The translations under genes were made by a program, and so were the position numbers. A DNA stretch of 64,000 nucleotides from CAZVCJ01 sp964625745 (GTDB lineage Bacteria; Chloroflexota; Anaerolineae; VGOG01): positions 1-64,000 of the forward strand of contig CAZVCJ010000005.1 in NCBI GenBank assembly GCA_964625745.1, given 5' to 3'. Under the pieces are notes generated by a model. It had not been told where the DNA came from and did not search any database. It was given only the letters and a program-made list of their open reading frames with translations. Shown piece by piece: positions 35,256-42,958 of this stretch. The stretch's first letter is position 1. Each line of letters starts with the position of its first letter.

Positions 35256-35972
35256 CTAAACCTGCCAGGTCTGGCTTTCACGGTAGTAGTCGCAGTGCTC
35301 ACGAAGGACGCAGGCGGCGCAGCGGGGTTGCTGCGACTTGCAAACCTCACGCCCGTGGGCGATGAGATTGAGGTGGAAGGTGTAGTAGATTTCGGGGGGG
35401 AGCAGCTCTTCCAAGACTTCGTGGGCCCGCTCACGCGAAGTCTTGGGGCCGATGAGGCCCAGGCGCTGGCTCACCCGATGGACGTGGGTGTCTACCGGGA
35501 AGGCCGGCTTGCCCAGGGAGAAGAGAAGCACGATAGCGGCTGTCTTGGGGCCCACTCCGTGCAGCGAGGTCAGCCACCGCCTGGCCTCGTCAACCTCCAT
35601 CTCAGCCAGGAAGTCCAGGGTAAGCTCGCCTCGCCCTTCGGCAAGCTCAGGACGCTGCTCCTGCTTGATGACTTGCAGTACCTCCTGGATGCGCGGGGCC
35701 TTCACGTTGGCCAGACCTCCTAGACGGATGGCTTCGGCGACGTCAGTTGTATCGGCAGTCAGCACGCTTTCCCAGGTGGGGAATCTTTCCTTCAACCGCT
35801 TCCAAGCTCGATCGCGGTTCACGTCGGAGGTGTTTTGGGAGAGAATAGTGAAGATCAATTCGCTCAGCGGATCGAGACGGGGCCGCCACTTTTGCTCGCC
35901 ATACTCCGCGATCAGGAGCTGGTGAACTGTCAGGGCCTTTGACGTTTCACGTTTCACGTTTTTACGTTTCAC
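35256..35972 (-). CDS. nth: Endonuclease III
   Basis: DNA glycosylase/AP lyase for oxidised pyrimidines. Helix-hairpin-helix LHGVGPKTAA with the catalytic lysine, PVDTHVHR with the catalytic aspartate, and a [4Fe-4S] loop with C-x6-C-x2-C-x5-C spacing at the C-terminus. QRPELAEGRGE in the middle is an in-frame family B repeat. The N-terminal dozen residues (KRKNVKRETSK) and the likely GTG start are encoded by a GTGAAAC period-7 array; no ribosome site is evident, so the start is uncertain. Length 238 aa, a little longer than usual. Confidence 0.9.
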   Translation of the reverse strand: MKRKNVKRETSKALTVHQLLIAEYGEQKWRPRLDPLSELIFTILSQNTSDVNRDRAWKRLKERFPTWESVLTADTTDVAEAIRLGGLANVKAPRIQEVLQVIKQEQRPELAEGRGELTLDFLAEMEVDEARRWLTSLHGVGPKTAAIVLLFSLGKPAFPVDTHVHRVSQRLGLIGPKTSRERAHEVLEELLPPEIYYTFHLNLIAHGREVCKSQQPRCAACVLREHCDYYRESQTWQV

Positions 35973-36020
35973 GGTATCTTATGCTCCACAACCTATGCTA
36001 TCGAACCGAAGGAGGCTCCA

Positions 36021-36476
36021 ATGATTGACGGCGTCAAAGTGCGCAAGTTACGGCTCATCCCCGACGAGCGGGGCTATTTGATGGAAATGCTGCGCTCCGA
36101 TTGGGAAGAGTACGACAAATTCGGCCAGGTCTACATCACCGCCGTCTACCCCGGCGCGGTCAAGGGCTGGCATTATCACAAAATCCAGACCGACCACTTC
36201 ATTTGCGTCCACGGCATGGCCAAGGTGGTGCTCTACGATGGACGCGAAGGCTCGCCCACCCACGGCGAGGTGAACGAGTTCTTCATGGGCGAGCAGAACC
36301 CCACGCTGCTCAAGATCCCCGCCGGTGTGATGCACGGCTTCAAGGGCATCGGTCAGGAGATGGCCCTCATCGTTAACGTGCCCACTGAGCTCTACAATTA
36401 CGAGCAGCCAGACGAATACCGCCTGCCCGCCCACACCGACCAGATCCCCTACGATTGGGGCCGCAAAGACGGCTAA
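36021..36476 (+). CDS. RmlC-like cupin, dTDP-4-dehydrorhamnose 3,5-epimerase family
   Basis: 151 aa. Starts with GVKVRKLRLIPDERGYLMEMLRSDW as in RmlC; GAVKGWHYHKIQTDHFICVHGMAKVVLYD carries the first cupin motif with the catalytic histidine region, and IPAGVMHGFKGIG the second. Shorter than typical RmlC (about 180 aa). AAGGAGG precedes the ATG. It may act in nucleotide-sugar epimerisation for surface glycans; no other rhamnose genes are nearby, so substrate is open. Confidence 0.85.
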   Translation: MIDGVKVRKLRLIPDERGYLMEMLRSDWEEYDKFGQVYITAVYPGAVKGWHYHKIQTDHFICVHGMAKVVLYDGREGSPTHGEVNEFFMGEQNPTLLKIPAGVMHGFKGIGQEMALIVNVPTELYNYEQPDEYRLPAHTDQIPYDWGRKDG

Positions 36477-36477
36477 C

Positions 36478-36524
36478 ACCCAATATCTAATATCTAATCT
36501 CCAATACCCAATATCCGATTCAAC
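36478..36524. repeat. Period-7 AATATCT/AATACCC array
   Basis: CCAATATCTAATATCTAATC followed by TCCAATACCCAATATCC. Lies between two convergent genes and overlaps the 3' end of murE, where it supplies the final residues. Confidence 0.75.
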
Positions 36525-37996
36525 GCTTTCCGTACCGCCTCCCGATCATCCCACGGAACCTCCGTGATGCCAAAACACATGGACTGCTCATGGCCCTTGC
36601 CGGTGACGATCACCAGGTCCCCGGCCCGGGCCATTTTTACGGCAAATTGGATAGCCTCTCCGCGGTCGCCGACGCGCCAGTAGTCCTCCCCTTCCCTGCA
36701 CCCCGCGCTCTCGCAACCGACCGCGATTTGAGCCATGATGGTGTCCAGGTCCTCGGTGCGCGGATCCTCAGCCGTGATGACCACGCGGTCGGCCAGCTTC
36801 CCGGCTATCTCCCCCATCATCGGCCGCTTGGCCATGTCCCGCAGCCCTGCGCAGCCGAAAACGACGATGACCCGGCCATCGGTCAAGCAGCGCGCCGTCT
36901 CCAGCACCCGTCGGAGAGCGTTGGGCGTGTGAGCGAAATCCACGATGGCGATGAAGTCCTGCCCCAGGACGATGCGCTCCATGCGCCCCGGCACCCCTCG
37001 CACGGCGACGACGCCCTCCTGCATAGCCTCGAAAGGAACCGACTGCGAAACACCGACAGCGATGGCCGCCAGGATGTTGTAGACATTGAAAGGGCCGGGG
37101 AGCTCTGTCCGCACTGCGAACTCCCCATCAGGGGTTACGGCGGTGAAGGTCGTCGCTGTTGGCGTGTACACGATGTCCCGGGCCGTGGCATCTGCTGGCC
37201 ACTCCAGACTGTAGGTTAGATGACGGTCGGCGGGGATTGGGCGCAGGTATTCAAAAGAGGAATCATCGGCGTTGAGGATGGAGGTTTTCGGGGTGTCGGG
37301 CTTGCGGAAAGAACTGGACAGGTCGCGAAAGAGGCGGGCTTTGGCCTCCCGATAGTCCTCGAAGGTTTTGTGATAGTCCAGGTGCTCGTGGGTGATGTTG
37401 GTAGCCACTGCCACGTCGAAATCGCAGGCCGTGACCCGATGCTGGGCCAGGCCGTGAGAGGTAGCCTCCAGGACAGCGTACTCTGTGCCGGCGGTCACCA
37501 TCTGAGCCAGGTATCGTTGCACCTGGAGCGCATCGGGGGTGGTGACGTGAAGACCTGTCGTGTAGTGCTCGTCGCCGATGAGGGCCTCCACGGTGCTGAT
37601 CATCCCCGTCTTGTATCCCGCGGCGGCCAGGATGCTCCGGATGAGCTCGACGGTGGTGGTCTTGCCGTCGGTGCCGGTGACGCCGACGACGCGCAGCTTT
37701 CGAGCCGGGTGGTCGTGGAAGGCGGCAGCCAGGTGAGCGAGAGCCTGGCGGGAATCGGGGACGAGAACGTACGGAACAGAGATGCTCGTCTCCCGCTCAC
37801 CGACGACGGCCACCGCTCCCTGCCGGATCGCATCGGGGATGAAATCGTGGCCGTCGGCATCGAGGCCCTTGACGGCCACGAAGAGATCGCCGGCCTGCAC
37901 TTGACGCGAGTCCTGAGCCAGCCCCTTGATTTCCACATCCACGCGACCGTGGACTTGCTTGTGAGATAGAGCGGTTAGCAAGTTAGAAAGCTTCAT
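36494..37996 (-). CDS. murE: MurE, UDP-N-acetylmuramoyl-tripeptide synthetase
   Basis: 500 aa. Adds the third residue of the peptidoglycan stem peptide in the cytoplasm. GVTGTDGKTTTVELIRSIL is the ATP loop, EATSHGLAQHR and NITHEHLDYH are Mur ligase motifs. Where diaminopimelate-adding MurE has DNPR, this one has AEDPRTED, suggesting another diamino acid such as ornithine or lysine. Start ATG at 37996 is favoured by GAGG 8 bases upstream; ATG at 38002 is an alternative. Upstream, on the other strand, lies the promoter of the integron-like array. Confidence 0.92.
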   Translation of the reverse strand: MKLSNLLTALSHKQVHGRVDVEIKGLAQDSRQVQAGDLFVAVKGLDADGHDFIPDAIRQGAVAVVGERETSISVPYVLVPDSRQALAHLAAAFHDHPARKLRVVGVTGTDGKTTTVELIRSILAAAGYKTGMISTVEALIGDEHYTTGLHVTTPDALQVQRYLAQMVTAGTEYAVLEATSHGLAQHRVTACDFDVAVATNITHEHLDYHKTFEDYREAKARLFRDLSSSFRKPDTPKTSILNADDSSFEYLRPIPADRHLTYSLEWPADATARDIVYTPTATTFTAVTPDGEFAVRTELPGPFNVYNILAAIAVGVSQSVPFEAMQEGVVAVRGVPGRMERIVLGQDFIAIVDFAHTPNALRRVLETARCLTDGRVIVVFGCAGLRDMAKRPMMGEIAGKLADRVVITAEDPRTEDLDTIMAQIAVGCESAGCREGEDYWRVGDRGEAIQFAVKMARAGDLVIVTGKGHEQSMCFGITEVPWDDREAVRKALNRILGIGD

Positions 37997-38092
37997 ACCC
38001 ATCGCCTCAGCGGTGACATTCTCTCGCTCGCGACGGATTATCAAATCCGTCGCCTGGATCTGACGCTTGTCCTGTCGGGGTTTCCTCCGGTC

Positions 38093-38121
38093 TTGACAGG
38101 TTGTGATTGTTCTGCTATAAT
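38093..38121 (+). promoter_or_regulatory. Consensus promoter of the cassette array (Pc-like)
   Basis: TTGACA (38093-38098), spacer of exactly 17, TATAAT (38116-38121). A full consensus promoter facing the cassettes, 154 bases before the first insertion point. It occupies the position of Pc in integrons. Confidence 0.88.
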
Positions 38122-38210
38122 GCCTGGTAAGGTGACCATGGACATACGCCAAAAGAGTGCGCATGGAGTTATTATACAAGAGGATTTCCGTAAATGCAAC
38201 CCTGCGGATT

Positions 38211-38281
38211 GTTTAGGCGGATTCCGTCTAAGATACCGAAATAGCGGGGGAAGACGGATTCCGTACAAGAAATAGTTAGGC
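38211..38281 (+). other. attI-like insertion point ending in GTTAGGC
   Basis: GTTAGGC at 38275-38281 matches the GTTRRRY core and is the exact reverse complement of GCCTAAC at the end of the first cassette. Before it, CGGATTCCGTCT (38218-38229) and AGACGGATTCCG (38252-38263) form an inverted repeat with one mismatch, and a second GTTTAGGC is at 38211. No RYYYAAC partner precedes it, so this is not a complete attC. A 45-codon open frame (38138-38275) covers the region; I cannot tell whether it is translated. Confidence 0.6.
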
Positions 38282-38299
38282 GCTGGAACGGTGGGTGAG

Positions 38300-39115
38300 A
38301 TGCGATTCGTTATTGCGCTTGGCGAGACCGCTTCGAAGCTGCACCCGGAAGCACAACTCTACATCGATAACCACCTTGCATCATATGGCGGTTGGCTTAG
38401 GAACAATCTCAAGCTGCGAGGGGAGATTCTTCACGATCCTGACGAACCGACGTTGGTTCAACGACTGAACGCTATTTCCGAATCAGAAGTTGAGGTGGTG
38501 ACGACGTTGCAGGGTCGGTATTCATTATCCATGATCGGAAAGGTCGTAAACCACCTTCGAGATCGCGGCATAAACGTAGTCGTGACCATCGAGCCCATCC
38601 CTGAACACATACGAGAACTTGCTGGCGCACCTCGAATCAAGTACCACCAAATGCTGGATGCTTCCACACCAGAGTCCCGGCAACTCCGAGTATTCCTCTG
38701 TCATACTGCGGCAGACAAACCGTCGGTGCGCAAACTATACCAAAATATTCGCAAGCTCGGCGCGGAAGTGTGGTTCGACGAAAAGAGTCTGCTCCCCGGG
38801 CAAGACTGGAATGCCGAGATACAGGGAGCCATCCGCAACAGCGACCTCGTGCTCGTCTGTCTTTCGACTCGAGCAGTCAATAGAGTCGGCTATCTACAGA
38901 AGGAGATTCGGTACGCGTTGGATTACGCAGACGAACAACCGGAGGGTTCCGTCTATGTCGTTCCAGTTAAACTCGAAGAGTGCGATGTCCCCAGCCGCTT
39001 AACACGGTGGCAATGGGTGAATCTGTGGGAGGACGGCGGATTCGATAGGCTCGCTCAGGCACTACATGCTCGCGCAAGCGACTTAAGACGACGCTCAACG
39101 AATGGAGGTGCCTAA
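38300..39115 (+). CDS. TIR-domain protein, cassette 1
   Basis: 271 aa. Residues about 130-255 form a TIR domain: RVFLCHTAADKPSVRKLYQNI, WFDEKSLLPGQDW, then EI..AI with SDLVLVCLS, and a candidate catalytic glutamate E202 in LQKEIRYALD, as in NAD-cleaving bacterial TIRs. The first 125 residues (FVIALGETASKLHPEAQLYI and on) are an unrecognised alpha/beta domain that could be the sensor. ATG at 38300 has GGTGG upstream; GTG at 38291 is an alternative. The stop codon lies inside the attC1 site, typical of integron cassettes. Probable antiphage function by abortive NAD depletion, by family analogy. Confidence 0.85.
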   Translation: MRFVIALGETASKLHPEAQLYIDNHLASYGGWLRNNLKLRGEILHDPDEPTLVQRLNAISESEVEVVTTLQGRYSLSMIGKVVNHLRDRGINVVVTIEPIPEHIRELAGAPRIKYHQMLDASTPESRQLRVFLCHTAADKPSVRKLYQNIRKLGAEVWFDEKSLLPGQDWNAEIQGAIRNSDLVLVCLSTRAVNRVGYLQKEIRYALDYADEQPEGSVYVVPVKLEECDVPSRLTRWQWVNLWEDGGFDRLAQALHARASDLRRRSTNGGA

Positions 39116-39169
39116 CAAGCAAAATCAGCCGACGCTCGTACCTCGCGCGGCTGATTTGCAGCGTTAGAT
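39110..39169 (+). other. attC site 1 (60 bp)
   Basis: Begins GCCTAAC (39110-39116) and ends GTTAGAT (39163-39169). The arms GCAAAATCAGCC and GGCTGATTTGC pair with one extra A left out, the extrahelical base expected of attC. Centre GACGCTCGTACCTCGCGC is nearly identical to that of attC2. Confidence 0.9.
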
Positions 39170-39181
39170 TTACAGTTAGAC

Positions 39182-39772
39182 ATGAAAACATTTATTGGAA
39201 TAGACCCCGGTGGCGTCAAAGCCTTTGGCTGGTGCGTTATGGATGCAGCCCTCCCGGCACTATCGGTCAGTCGAATAGTAACTGGCACATGTTCTGGCAT
39301 TTCAGAAGCTATTCCAGAGATTGAGCGGATTTGTGAAACTCAACCAGTCGGGGCAGGAATAGACGCACCGCTATATTGGGCACGAGCTGGCGAAAGAATG
39401 GCGGATCAGAAAATCCGCAAAGCTGTCGCAAAAGCTGGTGGTTCCTCTTCTACTGTTGGTCACGTCAATTCATTACGCGGTGCATGTCTTGTTCAAGGCG
39501 TGCTCTCAGCAGTTGGACTTGCCGAAAAATGGCCACAAATTGCAATTACGGAGTCCCATCCCAAGGCCTTACTTTCTGTATGGCCCGGAGCTGTAGAATT
39601 TGTCAGACAATTTGAATTTTCAACCGATCATGAGCGAGATGCCGCGATTGGGGCATATGCGGCTTTTGCGTTTTTATCGCAATGGCCTCAATGGGTTGAT
39701 TGGGTAGAATTAGAAGAAAGCTGCTTCATACCGTCTGGAGGGAAAGTAGCCTATTGGTTTCCACGGGTTTGA
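39182..39772 (+). CDS. DUF429-like RNase H-fold protein, cassette 2
   Basis: 196 aa. FIGIDPGGVKAFGWCV at the N-terminus, GIDAPLYW, ITESHPKALL and DHERDAAIGAYAAFAF match the pattern of DUF429 proteins, predicted nucleases with an RNase H-like fold whose acidic residues (D8, D119-region, E/D in HERDA) would bind metal. ATG lies 12 bases after attC1 with no strong ribosome site; translation may depend on readthrough or coupling. More AT-rich than the chromosomal genes around it. Second GTTAGAC directly precedes the start. Confidence 0.72.
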   Translation: MKTFIGIDPGGVKAFGWCVMDAALPALSVSRIVTGTCSGISEAIPEIERICETQPVGAGIDAPLYWARAGERMADQKIRKAVAKAGGSSSTVGHVNSLRGACLVQGVLSAVGLAEKWPQIAITESHPKALLSVWPGAVEFVRQFEFSTDHERDAAIGAYAAFAFLSQWPQWVDWVELEESCFIPSGGKVAYWFPRV

Positions 39773-39773
39773 A

Positions 39774-39833
39774 ATCTAGCATTCGGGTGGTAGGGACGCT
39801 CGTTCCTCGCGCCCCACACCCGAGGCGTTATAC
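39774..39833 (+). other. attC site 2 (60 bp)
   Basis: Begins ATCTAGC (39774-39780; one base off RYYYAAC) and ends GTTATAC (39827-39833). TCGGGTG pairs with CACCCGA. ATCTAGC is one base from the complement of GTTAGAT, the motif that opens cassette 2. Confidence 0.85.
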
Positions 39834-39845
39834 GAGAGGAGAATT

Positions 39846-40454
39846 ATGACTGAGTATGAGGAGTACAGCCTACTTATTAGATTTCTCGGATCTCTTGTAA
39901 CTGTTTTGGCAGTAATTGTTGCCATATGGGGTGAACGGTTGCGCCAGTTGTGGACTAAACCAAAGCTCAAAATATCGCTTGCCGACCCTCAAGGGTCATT
40001 TACCACCAGAGCAGACAAAAAAAAGGCAAGATACTACAGTCTTGATGTCAGAAACGATCGACGTTCGTCTCCAGCAAAAAATGTCAGAGTGCTTCTAACA
40101 GAAATCATCAAACAAGGCCCTGATGGCAACTGGAGACCTATCGTTTTTAGTGGACCCGTTCATGTAACCTGGAAATGGCCAAACATAACTCCAGCATATA
40201 CAACAATTGGTCCTGATGAAATGGCGACTTTCGGTTTTGTCGTTGAAGATGCCAAATGGTTTGCTCTTCAGTTGTATTGGTGTCCTAACAATTTAGAACC
40301 AGCTTTTCCTCCAAACGAACCAATTAGACTGAAATTCAAAGCAGTATCTGATTCAGAAGAATCCAATACTCTTACTGTACAGGTAGCATGGGATGGTATG
40401 TGGAGTGAAGGTAGTAAAGAGATGCAACAACATCTTATCGTCAAGGAAATCTAA
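39846..40454 (+). CDS. Membrane-anchored unknown protein, cassette 3
   Basis: 202 aa. One N-terminal membrane helix (LLIRFLGSLVTVLAVIVAIWG) then a basic stop-transfer (ERLRQLWTKPK) and a soluble, beta-rich domain of about 165 residues with YYSLDVRNDRRSSPAKNVRVLL. I do not recognise the family. AGAGGAG lies 7 bases before the ATG. Clearly AT-richer than the host genes, a sign of recent transfer. Begins 12 bases after attC2 and ends 8 bases before attC3. Confidence 0.75.
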   Translation: MTEYEEYSLLIRFLGSLVTVLAVIVAIWGERLRQLWTKPKLKISLADPQGSFTTRADKKKARYYSLDVRNDRRSSPAKNVRVLLTEIIKQGPDGNWRPIVFSGPVHVTWKWPNITPAYTTIGPDEMATFGFVVEDAKWFALQLYWCPNNLEPAFPPNEPIRLKFKAVSDSEESNTLTVQVAWDGMWSEGSKEMQQHLIVKEI

Positions 40455-40461
40455 TAAAATC

Positions 40462-40521
40462 ATATAACCAGGCTAATGCAGCCGACGCAAGAAGCCGCGC
40501 GGCCGGTTAGCGACGTCAGGG
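40462..40521 (+). other. attC site 3 (60 bp), degenerate right end
   Basis: Begins ATATAAC (40462-40468), one base from the complement of GTTATAC that opens cassette 3. GCTAA pairs with TTAGC around GCAGCCGACGC and GCGCGGCC. The right end GTCAGGG (40515-40521) deviates from GTTRRRY by one base. Confidence 0.75.
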
Positions 40522-40584
40522 CGGCTGGACATTCCTCACCCTCTCAGGCCCAATTCTGACCACGCCGAAAAGGTATCCAAATAC

Positions 40585-40618
40585 AAAAGCGGGAGGCGCT
40601 TTAGACCTCCCGCTTTTT
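40585..40618. terminator. Bidirectional intrinsic terminator
   Basis: AAAAGCGGGAGG (40585-40596) pairs perfectly with CCTCCCGCTTTT (40606-40617), with A and T runs on both sides. Ends both the cassette array and the convergent hppA transcript. From here to 40796 no gene is seen. Confidence 0.92.
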
Positions 40619-40796
40619 CTGTGAACTGATCAGTCCCCAAATCCAACCCCAGTCCTCGACAGTTGTCTTGCCCCTCAAGAAACCACAATGATGCCCCACA
40701 AAGAAGAAACCTCAAGGAAAGACTCCTTGACGTCTTAAACAAAATCCAGTTTCCACTCTGCTCTCGCCGGATCGCCAAAGGGAAGACTACCGAACC

Positions 40797-42875
40797 CTAG
40801 AACAAATGGAAAGCGGCGATGATGGGGGCGAACAGGGAGGATACCAGAGACATCACAGTAATCAGGGTGTTGAGGGAAGGGCCAGCCGTATCTTTGAACG
40901 GGTCACCGACGGTGTCGCCTACGACGCTGGCCTTGTGGGCATCGGAGCCGGGGCCGCCGAACTCCCCCGACTCAATGAATTTCTTGGCGTTGTCCCACAG
41001 ACCCCCTGCATTGGACATCAACAGGGCGAAGATAACCCCGGTGAAGATGCTCCCCCCCAGGAATCCCCCCAGGGCCTCAGGGCCAAGGATGATGCCAACC
41101 AGGATGGGGAGAACGATAGCCAGGAAGGCCGGTATCACCAGGGACGACAGCGCGCCCTGGGCAGCCAGACCCACACAGGTCGCATAGTCGGGAGGCTCGG
41201 TGCCGGCCAGGATGCCGGGGCGCTCGCGGAATTGCCGGCGAATCTCCTCGATCATATCGAAGGCATTGTGCGTAACGGCTAACATGGTAAGAGCGCTGAA
41301 CAGCGGCGGCGTTACCGCGCCCAACAGGACGCCGGCGATGACCACAGGCTCCCGCAGGCTGATGACCAGTTCCACCCCCCTGGCCCCCACGACCTCCGCG
41401 TAGGCGGCAAACAGCGCCAGGACAGTGAGGGCAGCAGCGCTGATGGCGAAACCTTTGGTGATGGCCTTGGCCGTATTACCAGCCGCATCGAGCACGTCAG
41501 TGGTGTCAATGACTTCCTGGGACATCCCAGCCATCTCGGCGATGCCCCGCGCGTTGTCCACGATGGGCCCGTAAGCATCGGAGGAAACGATCATGCCGCT
41601 GACGGACAACATCCCCACCGCGCTAATGCCGACCCCGTAGATGCCGCTGATGCCGGATAATTCCGCCAGGTAGTAGGAAAGCAGCGTCGCCGCGACGATG
41701 CCAATGATCGAGGGAACGATGCTGACCAGCCCATAGCTGTAGCCGGTGATGATGTTGATGGCCGCGCCAGAACCTGAGACGCGGGCCGTCTCCATCACCG
41801 GGTGGAAATCAGACGAAGTGTAGTAATCGGAGGTGAAGCCGATGACGACGCCAGTAACCAGCCCGGCCAGCGTAGCCCACAACACGCCGAGGCTGTAGCC
41901 GCCCAACAGAATGGTGGCAGCAGACAGCACGGCAAAGATGGCGCAGGTGATCATCGTTCCGCTATTGAGAGCCCTGCCTGGATTGCCGCTCTTACCCACG
42001 CGCACAAACCGGATACCGATGAGCGAAGCAAATATGCCCAGCGTGCACAGAATCAAGGGAAACAAAACGTACCTGGTTTGCAAATCGCCGGCAAAGAGTG
42101 AGGCCCCCAAAAGCATGGCAGCCACGGTACTGGCCACGTAGCTATCGAAGATATCTGCCCCCATGCCAGCCACGTCGCCGACGTTGTCGCCAACGTTATC
42201 GGCGACTACGGCCGGGTTGCGGGGGTCATCTTCGGGGATGCCGATCTCGACCTTGCCCACCAGGTCGGCCGCGATGTCGGCCGTTTTGGTGTAGATCCCA
42301 CCCCCCGCTTTGGCCAGCAAGGCCAGTGACGACGCGCCAAAGCTGAAGCCGAGGATGATCTCCGGGTCGCCAGTGACGAGATAAATCGTGCTCATACCGA
42401 TGATAGCCAGGCCCACCATAGCCAGACCCATCACCGAACCGGCGTAGAAGGCCACTTGAAAAGCACGATTGATGCTCTCATTGGCCGCTGCTGCACTCCG
42501 CACGTTGGCGGCCACGGCGACACTCATACCCATATACCCGGCGATGGCAGAACATATCGCGCCAGCCACAAAAGCTAATGCCATCGTGATACCCCGTGAC
42601 GGGTTGACGGCTGCCGCTTTTAGACCCAGATGCTCGATATCGAAGCTGAACACGATAGCAATGATGACACCAAGCCCGACCGCAACGAGGGTGAGTGCCA
42701 GGTAGAGATGGCGCAAGTAGGTTTTCGCTCCATCTCGAATCCAGGACGCGACTTCCTGAGCCCTTTCGGATCCAGCATCCTGCCGGTTGACCCAGAGATA
42801 TAGCCAGATCGCTACTCCGAGAGAAAGGATTCCTGCAAAGATAGCCACGAAAATCCAGAGTTCAGATCCTGCCAC
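40797..42875 (-). CDS. hppA: Membrane H+-pumping pyrophosphatase, copy 1
   Basis: 692 aa, about 15-16 membrane helices. Hydrolyses pyrophosphate and pumps ions outward. Substrate motifs ADIAADLVGKVEIGIPEDDPRNPAVVADNVGDNVGD and the C-terminal GSDAHKASVVGDTVGDPFKDTAGPS are intact. GNTAKAITKG has lysine where K+-dependent enzymes have alanine, so this is the K+-independent, proton-pumping type. AGGAGGAAC precedes the ATG. A period-7 GTGAAAC array lies upstream. A second copy is at 48360-50480. Confidence 0.95.
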   Translation of the reverse strand: MAGSELWIFVAIFAGILSLGVAIWLYLWVNRQDAGSERAQEVASWIRDGAKTYLRHLYLALTLVAVGLGVIIAIVFSFDIEHLGLKAAAVNPSRGITMALAFVAGAICSAIAGYMGMSVAVAANVRSAAAANESINRAFQVAFYAGSVMGLAMVGLAIIGMSTIYLVTGDPEIILGFSFGASSLALLAKAGGGIYTKTADIAADLVGKVEIGIPEDDPRNPAVVADNVGDNVGDVAGMGADIFDSYVASTVAAMLLGASLFAGDLQTRYVLFPLILCTLGIFASLIGIRFVRVGKSGNPGRALNSGTMITCAIFAVLSAATILLGGYSLGVLWATLAGLVTGVVIGFTSDYYTSSDFHPVMETARVSGSGAAINIITGYSYGLVSIVPSIIGIVAATLLSYYLAELSGISGIYGVGISAVGMLSVSGMIVSSDAYGPIVDNARGIAEMAGMSQEVIDTTDVLDAAGNTAKAITKGFAISAAALTVLALFAAYAEVVGARGVELVISLREPVVIAGVLLGAVTPPLFSALTMLAVTHNAFDMIEEIRRQFRERPGILAGTEPPDYATCVGLAAQGALSSLVIPAFLAIVLPILVGIILGPEALGGFLGGSIFTGVIFALLMSNAGGLWDNAKKFIESGEFGGPGSDAHKASVVGDTVGDPFKDTAGPSLNTLITVMSLVSSLFAPIIAAFHLF

Positions 42876-42892
42876 TATTGTTCCTCCTGACG

Positions 42893-42958
42893 TGAAACAG
42901 GAAGGTGAAACGTAAAACGTGAAACGTAATCACGCATCACGTTTCACGCATCGCGGCT
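42893..42958. repeat. GTGAAAC period-7 array with hairpin
   Basis: GTGAAAC, GTAAAAC, GTGAAAC then, across ATCACGCATC, the complement GTTTCACG. The arms CGTGAAACGT and ACGTTTCACG form a hairpin between hppA and the next gene. The same unit makes up the start of nth at 35940-35972. Confidence 0.82.

Noticed and set aside
38138..38275. 45-codon gene in the array leader
   Set aside because: No clear ribosome site and it covers the inverted repeat; left unannotated as a gene though a leader peptide is possible.
38211..38281. A fourth, complete attC upstream of cassette 1
   Set aside because: It has an inverted repeat and a GTTAGGC end but no RYYYAAC start at the right distance, so only an attI-like call is justified.
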